Below, in pieces: positions 54,008 through 62,965 of a DNA stretch of 64,000 nucleotides (its first letter is position 1; every line of letters starts with the position of its first letter). Origin of the DNA: Phyllobacterium zundukense (GTDB taxonomy: Bacteria; Pseudomonadota; Alphaproteobacteria; Rhizobiales; Rhizobiaceae); assembly GCF_002764115.1 (NCBI RefSeq), contig NZ_CP017942.1, positions 381,001-445,000 of the forward strand, given 5' to 3'. The notes beneath the pieces were generated by a model. It saw only the letters and a program-made list of their open reading frames with translations. It had not been told where the DNA came from and made no database searches. The position numbers were made by a program, and so were the translations under genes.

Positions 54008-54973
54008 CTAGAGGTCCAGTGACAGTCTTTTTCCCTTGAAGCGGGACACGCAGATCATGATTTTCCGGCTGGAGGCCTTCTCCTCATCGGATAGATAGAT
54101 GTCGTTGTGAAGGAGCGTGCCCTCACAGGTATCCACCGATGTTTCGCACTGCCCGCAGGCGCCGCCCCGGCACATGAACGGCGCATCTATACCGGCGGCC
54201 TCGATCGCTTCGAGCAGGCTTTGATGCTCTCCCACCGGAACGGACATGCCCGAGCGGATAAGTTCTGCAATGAACGGCTTGCCAGGCGGCGGCGCGAGAA
54301 ACCGCTCGAAATGCAGATTCTCCTTCGGCCAGCCCGCCTCGCGTCCCGCCGTCAGGATGCCGTCAATCATTGGGCTCGGCCCGCACACGTAAAGATGCGT
54401 GCCAAGAGGCCGGTTGGCAAGGATTACACCAACAGGGATCATGCTGTTCTCGTCGTTGAAGTAGACTTTCACCCGGTGCTCGCCATATTGCTCCATCAGT
54501 TCGCGCCAGTAAGCGCCGTAGCTGCGCGAGCGCATAGCGTAGTGGAGTTCAAAGGGGATGGAGGCGCGTGCGAATTGTGCCATCATCGCGAGAAACGGCG
54601 TGATGCCGATGCCGCCGGCGATCAGAATGTGCTTGCGGCCGCGCCAATCGGGGGCGAAGAGGTTGACCGGCTGGCTGATCGTCAGCGCATCGCCTTCTCT
54701 GACCTTGCCATGCATGAAAAGCGAACCACCTCGCGATTCCTCAACCTTCAGCACGCTGATCTCATATCCCGAAGGATCACTGGGCGGCGACATGAGGGAA
54801 TAGGCGTTGCGCCGCAACAGACCTTCGTCCGTCATGGACACGACGACATGCGCGCCACCCGAGAAGAATGGAAGTGGGCGGCCATCCAGTCGCTCGAAAC
54901 GAAAACGTTTGATCCGGTCGGCGACCTGCGTGACCTTGGCAACGCGGACGGGAATATCCGTACTGGCGCTCAC
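54008..54973 (-). CDS. dmmB: Dimethylamine monooxygenase reductase subunit
   Basis: The 321-residue protein is a phthalate-dioxygenase-reductase-like electron carrier: flavin domain (NAYSLMSPPSD, GGSLFMHGKV), NAD(P)H domain (ILIAGGIGITPFLAMM, YVCGPSPMIDG) and a C-terminal 2Fe-2S ferredoxin domain (MCRGGACGQCETSVDTCEG ... CVSRFKG). It passes electrons from NAD(P)H to the heme subunit. Its start shares ATGA with the dmmA stop. Confidence 0.9.
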   Translation of the reverse strand: MSASTDIPVRVAKVTQVADRIKRFRFERLDGRPLPFFSGGAHVVVSMTDEGLLRRNAYSLMSPPSDPSGYEISVLKVEESRGGSLFMHGKVREGDALTISQPVNLFAPDWRGRKHILIAGGIGITPFLAMMAQFARASIPFELHYAMRSRSYGAYWRELMEQYGEHRVKVYFNDENSMIPVGVILANRPLGTHLYVCGPSPMIDGILTAGREAGWPKENLHFERFLAPPPGKPFIAELIRSGMSVPVGEHQSLLEAIEAAGIDAPFMCRGGACGQCETSVDTCEGTLLHNDIYLSDEEKASSRKIMICVSRFKGKRLSLDL

Positions 54974-55575
54974 AGGAACAGCTCCTCAGGGTCGGGGGCC
55001 GTGCCGGGCTCTTCCGCGTCGATATTGACGCCCTGAAAGGCACCCAGACGGCGGGAATAGTGATCGCGCACCAAAAGCGCCAGGCCGCAGTGGCTGCAGG
55101 AGACAGGATTGGTCGTCACATTCTCGGTGGTGCCCTTGCAGTGGACGCATTGGACCCGGCGTGCAAGCGAGCCGCAGTGTTCTGTAGGGATGGAATTGTG
55201 ATCCATGCCGAAGTCCAGCGCGACCTGCATCACCTGCCCGATGAAGCCCTCCGTCCCGGCGATATAGAGGCGCGTGCCCATCGTCGCGGTGTTGAGCGAG
55301 CCCTTGAGCCGGAACAGCAGCGTCGCAATCGTCGGTCCGGTCCAGAACATATCCGCCGGGAGAGCTGCCAACGACGCTCCGTGGTTCGTTCCCTGCGAAC
55401 CGCGTGCCACATAGAGGATTTCGCTCTTGGCAAGAACATCGCCACCGGCAGCATCCACTTGTTTCAAGAGGGCGAGTGCACCCTCCCCCTCAAGAGCAAA
55501 GAGGTGGCGGCGCGCATAGTGATCGACTGAGATCCCCTTGTAGTGCGGACGGCTCTTGATCCCCTCGACGAGCAT
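54970..55575 (-). CDS. dmmA: Dimethylamine monooxygenase subunit DmmA
   Basis: The 201-residue protein has a central flavodoxin-reductase-like half and a C-terminal zinc-ribbon-like pair, QCVHCKGTTENV and VSCSHCGLALLVRDHYS. This corresponds to the small DmmA family found only with dmmB and dmmC. Its place between dmmD and dmmB gives the order dmmD-A-B-C, as in the described dimethylamine monooxygenase operons. It starts three bases after dmmD. Confidence 0.85.
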   Translation of the reverse strand: MLVEGIKSRPHYKGISVDHYARRHLFALEGEGALALLKQVDAAGGDVLAKSEILYVARGSQGTNHGASLAALPADMFWTGPTIATLLFRLKGSLNTATMGTRLYIAGTEGFIGQVMQVALDFGMDHNSIPTEHCGSLARRVQCVHCKGTTENVTTNPVSCSHCGLALLVRDHYSRRLGAFQGVNIDAEEPGTAPDPEELFL

Positions 55576-55578
55576 ATC

Positions 55579-56712
55579 CTACCCCTGGGCCGTCCGCTTT
55601 TTCTTTTCCGGATCGTCGAAAGGCAGGGCGTGCGCCGTTGCCGTGGCACCCAAGGATTTACCGCGCACTTCGAGCGGCGTTCCGGGCTTTGCCTTGTCGA
55701 CATCCACCCGCATGATCGCCATCGAGCGGTTGGTGAGTTTGGAATAGCTTGGGCAGGTGATGACCCCCACTTTTTTGCCATCGGCCCAGACCTCATCGCC
55801 CAAATCAGCCGGACCGTCGGCATCGATCAGGAGACCAAATATTTTGAAGCGTTCCTTGCCCTTCAGACGTGCATGTTCCTCTGCGCCTCGAAAACCGGTC
55901 TTGCCGGGGCTGACGGTAAAGTCGAGACCCAGTTCCCACAAAGAGTCGCCCGGCTGTTCATCCGCAAACGGGTACATCTGCGAATTGTCATAAGGATAGA
56001 ACAGAAGGTAGCTTTCCACGCGCAGCATGTCGAGAACACTGAAGCAACACGGAATGATGCCCATCTCCTTGCCTTCCTCAACGATCCGGTCCCAGACCAT
56101 CGGAGTATCCTGGCCCCGCACGAAGAGCTCGTAACCGCGCTCGCCGGTATATCCCGTCCGCGAGATCATCACCGGCGCGCCGAACAGCGTCGTTTGCATG
56201 TGATGGAAATATTTCAGATCGCGAATGCCAGGCACATATTTAGCGAGATAATCGACAGACAGCGGTCCCTGTAGCGACAGGTCATGAAGATCGTCATCGA
56301 AAAGCACCGCGCAATTGCGACCCATGGCTTGGCGAACAATTTCCTCATGGCCGGACCCGGAACCATGCACCAGCATCCAGGAATTGGGGGCCGTGCGATA
56401 AACAATGCAGTCCTCGGTGAAATGCCCGCGATCGTTCAGCATGGCTGCATAGACCGAGCGACCGGGGTAAATCTTCGTCATGTCGCGGGTGGTGATATAG
56501 TCAAGCACTGCAATGGCGTGCGGGCCTGTGAGGTGGACCTTTTTCAGACCTGAGACATCCATCAATCCCGCTTTGGTACGGATCGCGATGTGCTCTTCAT
56601 AGATATCCTTCTCATAGGTCCAGGCGGTTCCCATGCCGCTCCAGTCTTCAAGCTTCGAACCCAAAGCCCGATGCCGCTCGGCCAGGGCTGAAAACCGCCA
56701 ACTCAGTGCCAT
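55579..56712 (-). CDS. dmmD: GcvT-family aminomethyltransferase (DmmD)
   Basis: The 377-residue GcvT-like protein (YEEHIAIRTKAGLMDVSGLKKV, AVLDYITTRDMTKI, SRTGYTGERGYELF, SVLDMLRVESYLLFY, PGKTGFRGAEEH) should bind tetrahydrofolate and take up the formaldehyde released by dimethylamine monooxygenase. ATG 56712 follows GGGGA; an ATG four codons upstream has no ribosome site. The shared CGTACAGTAAATAAA motif lies immediately upstream, so the dmmDABC-tmm unit may have its own promoter here. Confidence 0.85.
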   Translation of the reverse strand: MALSWRFSALAERHRALGSKLEDWSGMGTAWTYEKDIYEEHIAIRTKAGLMDVSGLKKVHLTGPHAIAVLDYITTRDMTKIYPGRSVYAAMLNDRGHFTEDCIVYRTAPNSWMLVHGSGSGHEEIVRQAMGRNCAVLFDDDLHDLSLQGPLSVDYLAKYVPGIRDLKYFHHMQTTLFGAPVMISRTGYTGERGYELFVRGQDTPMVWDRIVEEGKEMGIIPCCFSVLDMLRVESYLLFYPYDNSQMYPFADEQPGDSLWELGLDFTVSPGKTGFRGAEEHARLKGKERFKIFGLLIDADGPADLGDEVWADGKKVGVITCPSYSKLTNRSMAIMRVDVDKAKPGTPLEVRGKSLGATATAHALPFDDPEKKKRTAQG

Positions 56713-56724
56713 GCTATTCCCCAT

Positions 56725-56744
56725 TTTATTTACTGTACGGAATA
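56725..56744 (-). promoter_or_regulatory. Shared motif upstream of dmmD (copy 2)
   Basis: The minus strand reads CGTACAGTAAATAAA directly before the dmmD start region, preceded by ATATTC, matching the copy at 49019-49033 upstream of tdm. The same order and strand relative to each gene suggest a common regulator or promoter element. Confidence 0.6.
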
Positions 56745-56830
56745 TTTATTTCTTCAGTATAGTTACGTTTTACCGGAACGCAAGCCGCATTGCGGAGCGT
56801 TTTCCTGAAGGCACATGGCGCCAACACTGT

Positions 56831-57724
56831 TCATCCCATCCGCTCGGAGGCATAGCTGCCGGGGCTGGCCGGAAAGATAATCGTCCGGTTACCATTCATG
56901 AACACCCTGTGATGGATGTGGGCGTGGGTTGCCCGCGCAAGCACCTGGCTTTCGACATCCCGTCCGATCGAAACATAATCGTTGGCGCTCTGTGCATGGG
57001 TGATACGGGCCAGGTCCTGTTCGATGATCGGACCTTCATCGAGGTCTTCGGTAACGTAATGCGCCGTTGCACCGATCAGCTTGACGCCCCGTTCATAGGC
57101 TTGCTTGTATGGATTCGCGCCCTTGAACGAGGGCAGGAACGAATGGTGGATGTTGATGATCCGGCCAGACATTTTCTTGCAGATTGCCTCGGACAATACC
57201 TGCATGTAGCGGGCCAGAATGATCAGTTCTGCGCCCGACTGCTCTACCACGTCCATCAGCCGTGCCTCTGCCTGTGACTTGTTGGTTTTGGTTACCGGGA
57301 TATGGTGAAACGGGATGTCGTGATTGACCACCAGTTTCTGGTAATCGAAATGATTGGAGACCACGCCGACAATGTCGACCGGCAATGCGCCGATTTTCCA
57401 GCGGTAGAGCAGGTCGTTCAGGCAGTGGCCGAAACGCGATACCATCAGCAGCACTTTCATGCGCCTGTCGCTATCGTGAAACTCAAAAACCATGTCGAAT
57501 ACTTTACCCACCTCGACAAAGCCGGCTTCGATCTGCTCGTGTGTCGTGCCTTCCTCGCTCACGAAAGTTACCCGCATAAAGAATTTGCCGGTGTCGAGAT
57601 CATCGAACTGCGAACTATCGACGATGTTGCAGCCCATTTGCGCAAGATAGCCGGAAACGCCGGCAACGATACCGCGCCGCGACTGACAGCTGACCGTCAG
57701 CACATAGGTTTTCATCACAGTCAT
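56831..57724 (-). CDS. purU: Formyltetrahydrofolate deformylase
   Basis: PurU hydrolyses 10-formyl-THF to formate and THF. The 297-residue product has an N-terminal ACT domain (YVLTVSCQSRRGIVAGVSGYL) and a formyltransferase-like catalytic domain with HHSFLPSFKGANPY and HYVTEDLDEGPIIEQD. AGGGGA precedes ATG 57724. It sits between the gmaS and dmmD genes, so it would drain one-carbon units from demethylation as formate and recycle THF. Confidence 0.95.
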   Translation of the reverse strand: MTVMKTYVLTVSCQSRRGIVAGVSGYLAQMGCNIVDSSQFDDLDTGKFFMRVTFVSEEGTTHEQIEAGFVEVGKVFDMVFEFHDSDRRMKVLLMVSRFGHCLNDLLYRWKIGALPVDIVGVVSNHFDYQKLVVNHDIPFHHIPVTKTNKSQAEARLMDVVEQSGAELIILARYMQVLSEAICKKMSGRIINIHHSFLPSFKGANPYKQAYERGVKLIGATAHYVTEDLDEGPIIEQDLARITHAQSANDYVSIGRDVESQVLARATHAHIHHRVFMNGNRTIIFPASPGSYASERMG

Positions 57725-57761
57725 AGTTTCCCCTTGCTGATCTCCGATGCGGGATGCCGTC

Positions 57762-59069
57762 TCAGATATCCAGCGTTGTTTCGCGCTCCCAACGGGTGAA
57801 ATGCGAGGCATAGGCATTCCATTCCCGTTGCTTCAATTTCAGGTAGGCTGCCGAGAATTCCGACCCCATGGCGGTCTTGAGACCTTCATCCTTGTCGAAT
57901 TCGCGCAACGCATCGAGGAGGTTAAGCGGCAGTTTCGGCGCATCCGTAATGGTATGCCCCTCGTGATACATGTCGATGTTGCGGTGAGGACCGGGATCGG
58001 CCTTGGAGCGCAGTCCGTCGAGGCCCGCAGCGATAATGATTGCCTGCAAAAGGTAGGGATTGGCCGCGCCGTCGGGAAGGCGCAATTCGAAGCGGCCGGG
58101 CCCGGGAACGCGCACCATATGCGTGCGGTTATTGCCGGTCCAGGTCACCGAATTTGGCGCCCACGTCGCTCCGGAAACTGTCCGTGGCGCGTTGATGCGC
58201 TTGTAGGAATTGACGGTCGGATTGGTGATGGCGGCCAAGGCCGAGGCATGCTTCATGATGCCGCCGAGGAATGTGCGGCCCTGGCTTGAAAGCCCGAACT
58301 CGGCGGATTTGTCGGCAAAGGCATTGGTGCCGCCATCGATATCCCAGACGGAGATGTGGCAATGGCAACCGTTGCCGGTCAGACCCTCGAAGGGTTTGGG
58401 CATGAATGTGGCACGAAGCCCATGTTTCTCCGCGACCGACTTGACCATGAATTTGAAGAAGGAATGCTTGTCTGCTGTCTTCAGGGCATCATCAAACTCC
58501 CAATTCATCTCGAACTGGCCATTCGCATCCTCGTGATCGTTCTGGTAGGGCTTCCAGCCGAGTTCGAGCATGTAGTCGCAGATTTCCGCAATGACATCAT
58601 AGCGCCGCATCACCGCCTGCTGGTCGTAGCAGGGTTTCTCCGCCGTATCATATTCATCGGAGATCCTGGAACCGTCGGTGGAGATGAGGAAAAACTCGGC
58701 TTCCACACCGGTTTTCACGCGAAGCCCGGCCTCCGCTGCTTGTGCAACAAGCTTTTTGAGAACGTTGCGGGGCGCCTGTTCCACGGGTTGTTCTTCCATG
58801 ACACAATCGGCGGCCACCCATGCCACGTCCTTTTTCCACGGAAGGCGAATAACGGAAGCGGCATCCGGTACTGCAAACAGGTCCGGATGAGCAGGCGTCA
58901 GATCGAGCCAGGTGGCAAATCCGGCAAACCCGGCACCGTCCTTCTGCATATCGGCAATCGCCTCGGCCGGGACAAGCTTTGCCCGCTGACCGCCGAATAG
59001 ATCGGTGTAGCTGATCATGAAATATTTGATGCCGTTCTCGCGGGCATAGGACGAGAGATCCAGTGTCAT
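57762..59069 (-). CDS. gmaS: Gamma-glutamylmethylamide synthetase (glutamine-synthetase fold)
   Basis: The 435-residue protein is a type III glutamine-synthetase-like ligase (GlnT/GmaS group): GVEAEFFLISTDGSRI, NDHEDANGQFEMNWEFDDAL, FEGLTGNGCHCHISVWD and GPGRFELRLPDGAANPYL. GmaS joins methylamine to glutamate with ATP, giving gamma-glutamylmethylamide. True GlnT proteins are close relatives, but the adjacent N-methylglutamate synthase genes make GmaS the better call. AAAGGGG precedes ATG 59069. The gap of 85 bases upstream to mgsC is the largest in this run. Confidence 0.88.
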   Translation of the reverse strand: MTLDLSSYARENGIKYFMISYTDLFGGQRAKLVPAEAIADMQKDGAGFAGFATWLDLTPAHPDLFAVPDAASVIRLPWKKDVAWVAADCVMEEQPVEQAPRNVLKKLVAQAAEAGLRVKTGVEAEFFLISTDGSRISDEYDTAEKPCYDQQAVMRRYDVIAEICDYMLELGWKPYQNDHEDANGQFEMNWEFDDALKTADKHSFFKFMVKSVAEKHGLRATFMPKPFEGLTGNGCHCHISVWDIDGGTNAFADKSAEFGLSSQGRTFLGGIMKHASALAAITNPTVNSYKRINAPRTVSGATWAPNSVTWTGNNRTHMVRVPGPGRFELRLPDGAANPYLLQAIIIAAGLDGLRSKADPGPHRNIDMYHEGHTITDAPKLPLNLLDALREFDKDEGLKTAMGSEFSAAYLKLKQREWNAYASHFTRWERETTLDI

Positions 59070-59154
59070 AGTGTTCCCCTTTGGATTTGTTTAGACACTT
59101 TTCAAAGAGACCGGACCGCATCCTCCCAAATGCTCCGCTCAGTTATATTGGCCG

Positions 59155-60483
59155 TCAGAACCCTCCCTTTCCGGGAATCCAGCTGGTGCCGGCAAGCGGA
59201 ACACCCGCCATGGCCGCAGCCTCGATCGTGAGCGCACACAGATCTTCCGGTTCGAGATTATGGACATGGTTCTTGCCGCAGGCGCGGGCGATAGTCTGCG
59301 CCTCGAGGGTCATGACCTTGAGATAATTGGCAAGGCGGCGACCTGCTGCAACCGGATCCACCCGTTTCGCCAGTTCTGGGTCCTGCGTGGTGATGCCAGC
59401 GGGGTCTTTGCCCTCGTGCCAGTCATCATAAGCGCCGGCAGTCGTACCAAGCTTCTGATATTCTTCTTCCCAGCGTGGATCATTGTCGCCAATGGCGATG
59501 AGGGCCGCCGTCCCGATGGACACCACGTCGGCACCGAGAGCCAGCGCCTTGGCTACATCGGCACCGTTGCGAATACCGCCAGAGATGATCAGTTGCACTT
59601 TGCGATGCATGCCGAGGTCCTGCAGCGCTTTGACAGCGGGACCGATGCATGCGAGCGTCGGCTGTCCAACGTTCTCGATGAAGACTTCCTGCGTCGCTGC
59701 CGTGCCTCCCTGCATGCCATCAAGCACAATGACATCGGCCCCGGCCTTAACGGCGAGCGCCGTGTCGTAGTAGGGTCTCGAGCCCCCGACCTTGACGTAA
59801 ATCGGCTTTTCCCAGTCGGTGATTTCGCGCAGTTCGAGTATCTTGATTTCAAGATCGTCGGGACCGGTCCAGTCAGGATGCCGGCTTGCAGAGCGTTGAT
59901 CGATGCCCTGCGGGAGCGTGCGCATTTCCGCCACGCGGTCTGAAATCTTCTGGCCGAGCAGCATCCCGCCGCCACCCGGCTTCGCACCCTGGCCAATGAC
60001 AATCTCGATCGCATCGGCGCGGCGAAGATCCTTTGGGTTCATGCCATAACGGGACGGCAGATACTGATAAACGAGCGTTTGCGAATGACCGCGCTCTTCT
60101 TCCGTCATGCCGCCATCACCCGTGGTCGTCGATGTTCCCGCAAGCGTCGCACCGCGGCCGAGCGCTTCCTTGGCTGGTCCAGAGAGTGAGCCGAAACTCA
60201 TGCCCGCAATCGTGATCGGGATTTTCAGGTGAATCGGCTTCGTGGCGAATCTCGATCCAAGGACCACTGAGGTTTCGCATTTCTCCCGGTAGCCTTCCAG
60301 CGGGTAGCGGGAGATCGAAGCGCCGAGAAAGAGCAAATCATCGAAGTGCGGGAGTTTGCGCTTGGCGCCGGAGCCGCGGATATCATAGATCCCGGTAGCG
60401 GCAGCACGGCGTATTTCCGACATCGTGTAATCATCGAACGTCGCCGATTTGCGCGGTGTGGTTGCGGGATTGTGATAGCTCAT
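59155..60483 (-). CDS. mgsC: N-methylglutamate synthase subunit C (FMN domain, GltB-like)
   Basis: The 442-residue protein is the FMN-binding glutamate-synthase-like barrel: PITIAGMSFGSLSGPAKEALG, QGAKPGGGGMLLGQK, VLDGMQGGTAATQEVFIE, SGGIRNGADVAKALALGAD. It uses the methylamine released from gamma-glutamylmethylamide with 2-oxoglutarate to give N-methylglutamate. The Fe-S cysteines near the end (CGKNHVHNLEPEDLC) are recognisable. It follows mgsB by 17 bases. Confidence 0.9.
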   Translation of the reverse strand: MSYHNPATTPRKSATFDDYTMSEIRRAAATGIYDIRGSGAKRKLPHFDDLLFLGASISRYPLEGYREKCETSVVLGSRFATKPIHLKIPITIAGMSFGSLSGPAKEALGRGATLAGTSTTTGDGGMTEEERGHSQTLVYQYLPSRYGMNPKDLRRADAIEIVIGQGAKPGGGGMLLGQKISDRVAEMRTLPQGIDQRSASRHPDWTGPDDLEIKILELREITDWEKPIYVKVGGSRPYYDTALAVKAGADVIVLDGMQGGTAATQEVFIENVGQPTLACIGPAVKALQDLGMHRKVQLIISGGIRNGADVAKALALGADVVSIGTAALIAIGDNDPRWEEEYQKLGTTAGAYDDWHEGKDPAGITTQDPELAKRVDPVAAGRRLANYLKVMTLEAQTIARACGKNHVHNLEPEDLCALTIEAAAMAGVPLAGTSWIPGKGGF

Positions 60484-60500
60484 GTCTTACCCCTTCACGC

Positions 60501-61187
60501 TCAATAGGCTTCGGCGTTATCAATGTTGAAATTGTAGAGCGTGCGTGCGGAGCCGTAGCGGGTAAATTCTTTCGGGCTCACATCGGTGATGCCGGCACGA
60601 TCGAGCAGACCCCGCAGAATGTCCAGATGTTCCGGACGCATCTCCTTGGCTATGCAGTCAGCGCCGAGACTTTTGACGGAGCCACGCACGAAGAGCCGGG
60701 CTTCGTACAGCGAATCTCCCAATGCATCGCCCGCATCTCCCAGCACGACAAGATTGCCGGACTGCGCCATGAAGGCCGACATGTGCCCGACATTGCCGCG
60801 AACGACGATATCCATGCCCTTCATCGAAATGCCGCAGCGGGATGACGCATTGCCTTCGATCACCAGCAAACCGCCGCGGCCGGTGGCACCCGCATATTGG
60901 CTGGCATCACCCTTCACGAAAACGGCACCCGACATCATGTTCTCGGCAACCCCCGGACCCGCCGAGCCATGCACCGTGATAGTGGCCTCACTGTTCATGC
61001 CGGCGCAATAATATCCGACGCTGCCACGCACTTCGACGCTCACCGGGGCATCGATGCCGACTGCGACGGAATGGCTTCCACGCGGATTGAGAACTTCAAA
61101 ACTGATGTCGTTGCTCCCTGCCGGAATTGCGTGAAGGGTTTGATTCAGTTCCCGCAAAGGAGTTACGGCAAGGTCGATCGTCGGCAT
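60501..61187 (-). CDS. mgsB: N-methylglutamate synthase subunit B (GltB C-terminal domain-like)
   Basis: The 228-residue protein is a right-handed beta-helix of GXXGXXXG repeats like the GltB/FwdC C-terminal domain: VEVRGSVGYYCAGMNSEATI, VHGSAGPGVAENMMSGAVFV, GRGGLLVIEGNASSRCGISM, VVRGNVGHMSAFMAQSGNLV. It is the structural subunit between MgsA and MgsC. ATG 61187 is used because it starts one base after mgsA ends; a longer frame is a shadow of mgsA. Confidence 0.9.
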   Translation of the reverse strand: MPTIDLAVTPLRELNQTLHAIPAGSNDISFEVLNPRGSHSVAVGIDAPVSVEVRGSVGYYCAGMNSEATITVHGSAGPGVAENMMSGAVFVKGDASQYAGATGRGGLLVIEGNASSRCGISMKGMDIVVRGNVGHMSAFMAQSGNLVVLGDAGDALGDSLYEARLFVRGSVKSLGADCIAKEMRPEHLDILRGLLDRAGITDVSPKEFTRYGSARTLYNFNIDNAEAY

Positions 61188-61188
61188 C

Positions 61189-62085
61189 TCAATGCTCCCA
61201 AAAATAGACTGTCGCAGGCTCTGGCTCCCAAACCCGTGCCGTATCGATGCCCGGCAGGTTGACCAGCGCGCGGTATTCCGAACCGAATGCCACGTATTGA
61301 TCGGTTTCGGCCATGACGGCGGGCTTGCACGCAATGGCATCGCGCACCACGCCAAAACCGGATTTCGTGCCGACAACGAAGGTGAAAAAACCGTCAAGAT
61401 CATCGACCGCCCCGTTCAGCGCTTCGCCGAGGTTTTTGCCTTCGGCCAGTTTCGCCGTGAGATACGCAGCAGCAACTTCCGTGTCGTTCTCGGTCTCGAA
61501 AATCATGCCTTCACGCTTGAGATCGCGGCGCAGATTGTTGTGGTTGGACAGCGAGCCGTTGTGAACAAGGCACTGATCGGCACCAGTGGAGAAGGGATGC
61601 GCTCCGAGCGTTGTAACGGCGGACTCGGTCGCCATGCGCGTGTGACCGATACCGTGGCTCCCGGACATGGCAGCGATATCGAAGCGCGCAACCACATCCT
61701 TCGGCAGACCGACTTCCTTGTAGATCTCGACACTTTCTCCGCTGCCCATAATGCGGATGTTGGGGCAGGCTTCGGCAAGAGCCGAACGGATGGCGATCAG
61801 GTACTCGGAGTCGAACGTGACAACTGCATGCGTGCTCCTGACCGTCACCTTGGCAGTCTCGCCGCTCGCTGACGCAAGGATTTCTTCAAGACCGGTGAAA
61901 TCCGCCCGTGGATCAGCCGACTGTAGCGTGAGCTTGTCGACGCCATCCGCCGGTGTGCCGTAGATCGCAATCCCGGCGCTGTCAGGACCGCGATCCGACA
62001 TGATGATGAGCATGTCCGACAGTAGCGCGCCAAGCTGCGGCTCCAGATTCTTGTCTTTGAGAAACAATCCAACAATGCCGCACAT
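61189..62085 (-). CDS. mgsA: N-methylglutamate synthase subunit A (class II glutamine amidotransferase-like)
   Basis: The 298-residue protein begins MCGIVGLFLKDKN, so after Met removal Cys1 is the N-terminal nucleophile. MSDRGPDSAGIAIYG, SHGIGHTRMATESAV and HNGSLSNHNNLRRDL are the class II amidotransferase pocket. In MgsABC it hydrolyses gamma-glutamylmethylamide and channels methylamine to MgsC. ATG 62085 is required for Cys1; a frame nine codons longer cannot be the functional start. It is the first gene of the catabolic run, behind the XRE-cupin regulator. Confidence 0.92.
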   Translation of the reverse strand: MCGIVGLFLKDKNLEPQLGALLSDMLIIMSDRGPDSAGIAIYGTPADGVDKLTLQSADPRADFTGLEEILASASGETAKVTVRSTHAVVTFDSEYLIAIRSALAEACPNIRIMGSGESVEIYKEVGLPKDVVARFDIAAMSGSHGIGHTRMATESAVTTLGAHPFSTGADQCLVHNGSLSNHNNLRRDLKREGMIFETENDTEVAAAYLTAKLAEGKNLGEALNGAVDDLDGFFTFVVGTKSGFGVVRDAIACKPAVMAETDQYVAFGSEYRALVNLPGIDTARVWEPEPATVYFWEH

Positions 62086-62217
62086 GCCGAGGAGACCTTC
62101 CGAAAAAATCATCTATCGGACTGCTAACAGTTCTGATTTATAATTTCAACTGTCACGAATAAAATTTTCCTCTTAAGCAAGATATCAGCGCGAGAGACAC
62201 CTGCTTGAAGGCCATCT

Positions 62218-62871
62218 TTAGCGATGCTGCGGATAGCAAATGATTGACAGGTACCGGCTGGGCAGCGTCACCAGAATCTCGGGACCGTGAGGAGCGTCCG
62301 CATCGAAGAACAGGCTGTCGCCGGGCTGCATGGTAAACAGCTGGTCGGCGTGACGATAGACCACCTCGCCTTCGAGCATATAAAGGAATTCCATGCCTTC
62401 ATGCTGAAACGTCGGGAAAACGTCGGAACCGGTCGTGAGCGTGATCAGATAGGGCTCCACGACGACACCGCTTGAATTGTTGTCGATGTGGCCGAGCAGA
62501 TTGTACTGATGGCCCGCACGGGTGCCGCGACGCTCCAGTTCAACCCCCTCGCCCGCCTTGACGAATACGGCGTTGCGCGGCTCCTCAAATCGGCGGAAGA
62601 ACGCGGTCACAGGCACTCCCAGCGCCTTGGAGAGAGATTGAAGCGTCGTAAGCGAAGGCGAGATGTTGCCGTTCTCGATTTTTGACAGCATCCCCAACGA
62701 AAGGCCGGTAGCCGAGGCAAGATCTGCACCTGTGATTCCAAGCTTCTTGCGGAAGGCGCGAACCTCGTGCCCGATTGCGATCTCGAGATTGTTGACTTTC
62801 GGCTCGCGCAACGCATGCGGATCTTGTGATAAAACGGGCTTGCCGGGCTCTGACATTGCTTTTTGCTTCAT
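62218..62871 (-). CDS. XRE-cupin transcriptional regulator
   Basis: Residues about 30-95 form an XRE helix-turn-helix (GADLASATGLSLGMLSKIENGNISPS, with LTTLQSLSKALGV), and residues about 140-215 a cupin (FQHEGMEFLYMLEGEVVYRH, MQPGDSLFFDADAPHGPE). Such regulators commonly control amine or polyamine catabolism, sensing the substrate in the cupin. Its place directly upstream of mgsA, same strand, suggests control of the methylamine genes. ATG 62871 was chosen; an ATG five codons later is also possible. Confidence 0.9.
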   Translation of the reverse strand: MKQKAMSEPGKPVLSQDPHALREPKVNNLEIAIGHEVRAFRKKLGITGADLASATGLSLGMLSKIENGNISPSLTTLQSLSKALGVPVTAFFRRFEEPRNAVFVKAGEGVELERRGTRAGHQYNLLGHIDNNSSGVVVEPYLITLTTGSDVFPTFQHEGMEFLYMLEGEVVYRHADQLFTMQPGDSLFFDADAPHGPEILVTLPSRYLSIICYPQHR

Positions 62872-62965
62872 AGGCCAAATCACTCTCTCGGCTGTTGTCT
62901 CTATTGTCCAAGCTCTATCCTGAGAGTGAACATTTCTCAACTCCTGAGAAATTTGAACCCCATGA

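Noticed and set aside
54107..55036. 309-residue plus-strand frame opposite dmmB
   Set aside because: Shadow of the reductase gene; no recognisable motif.
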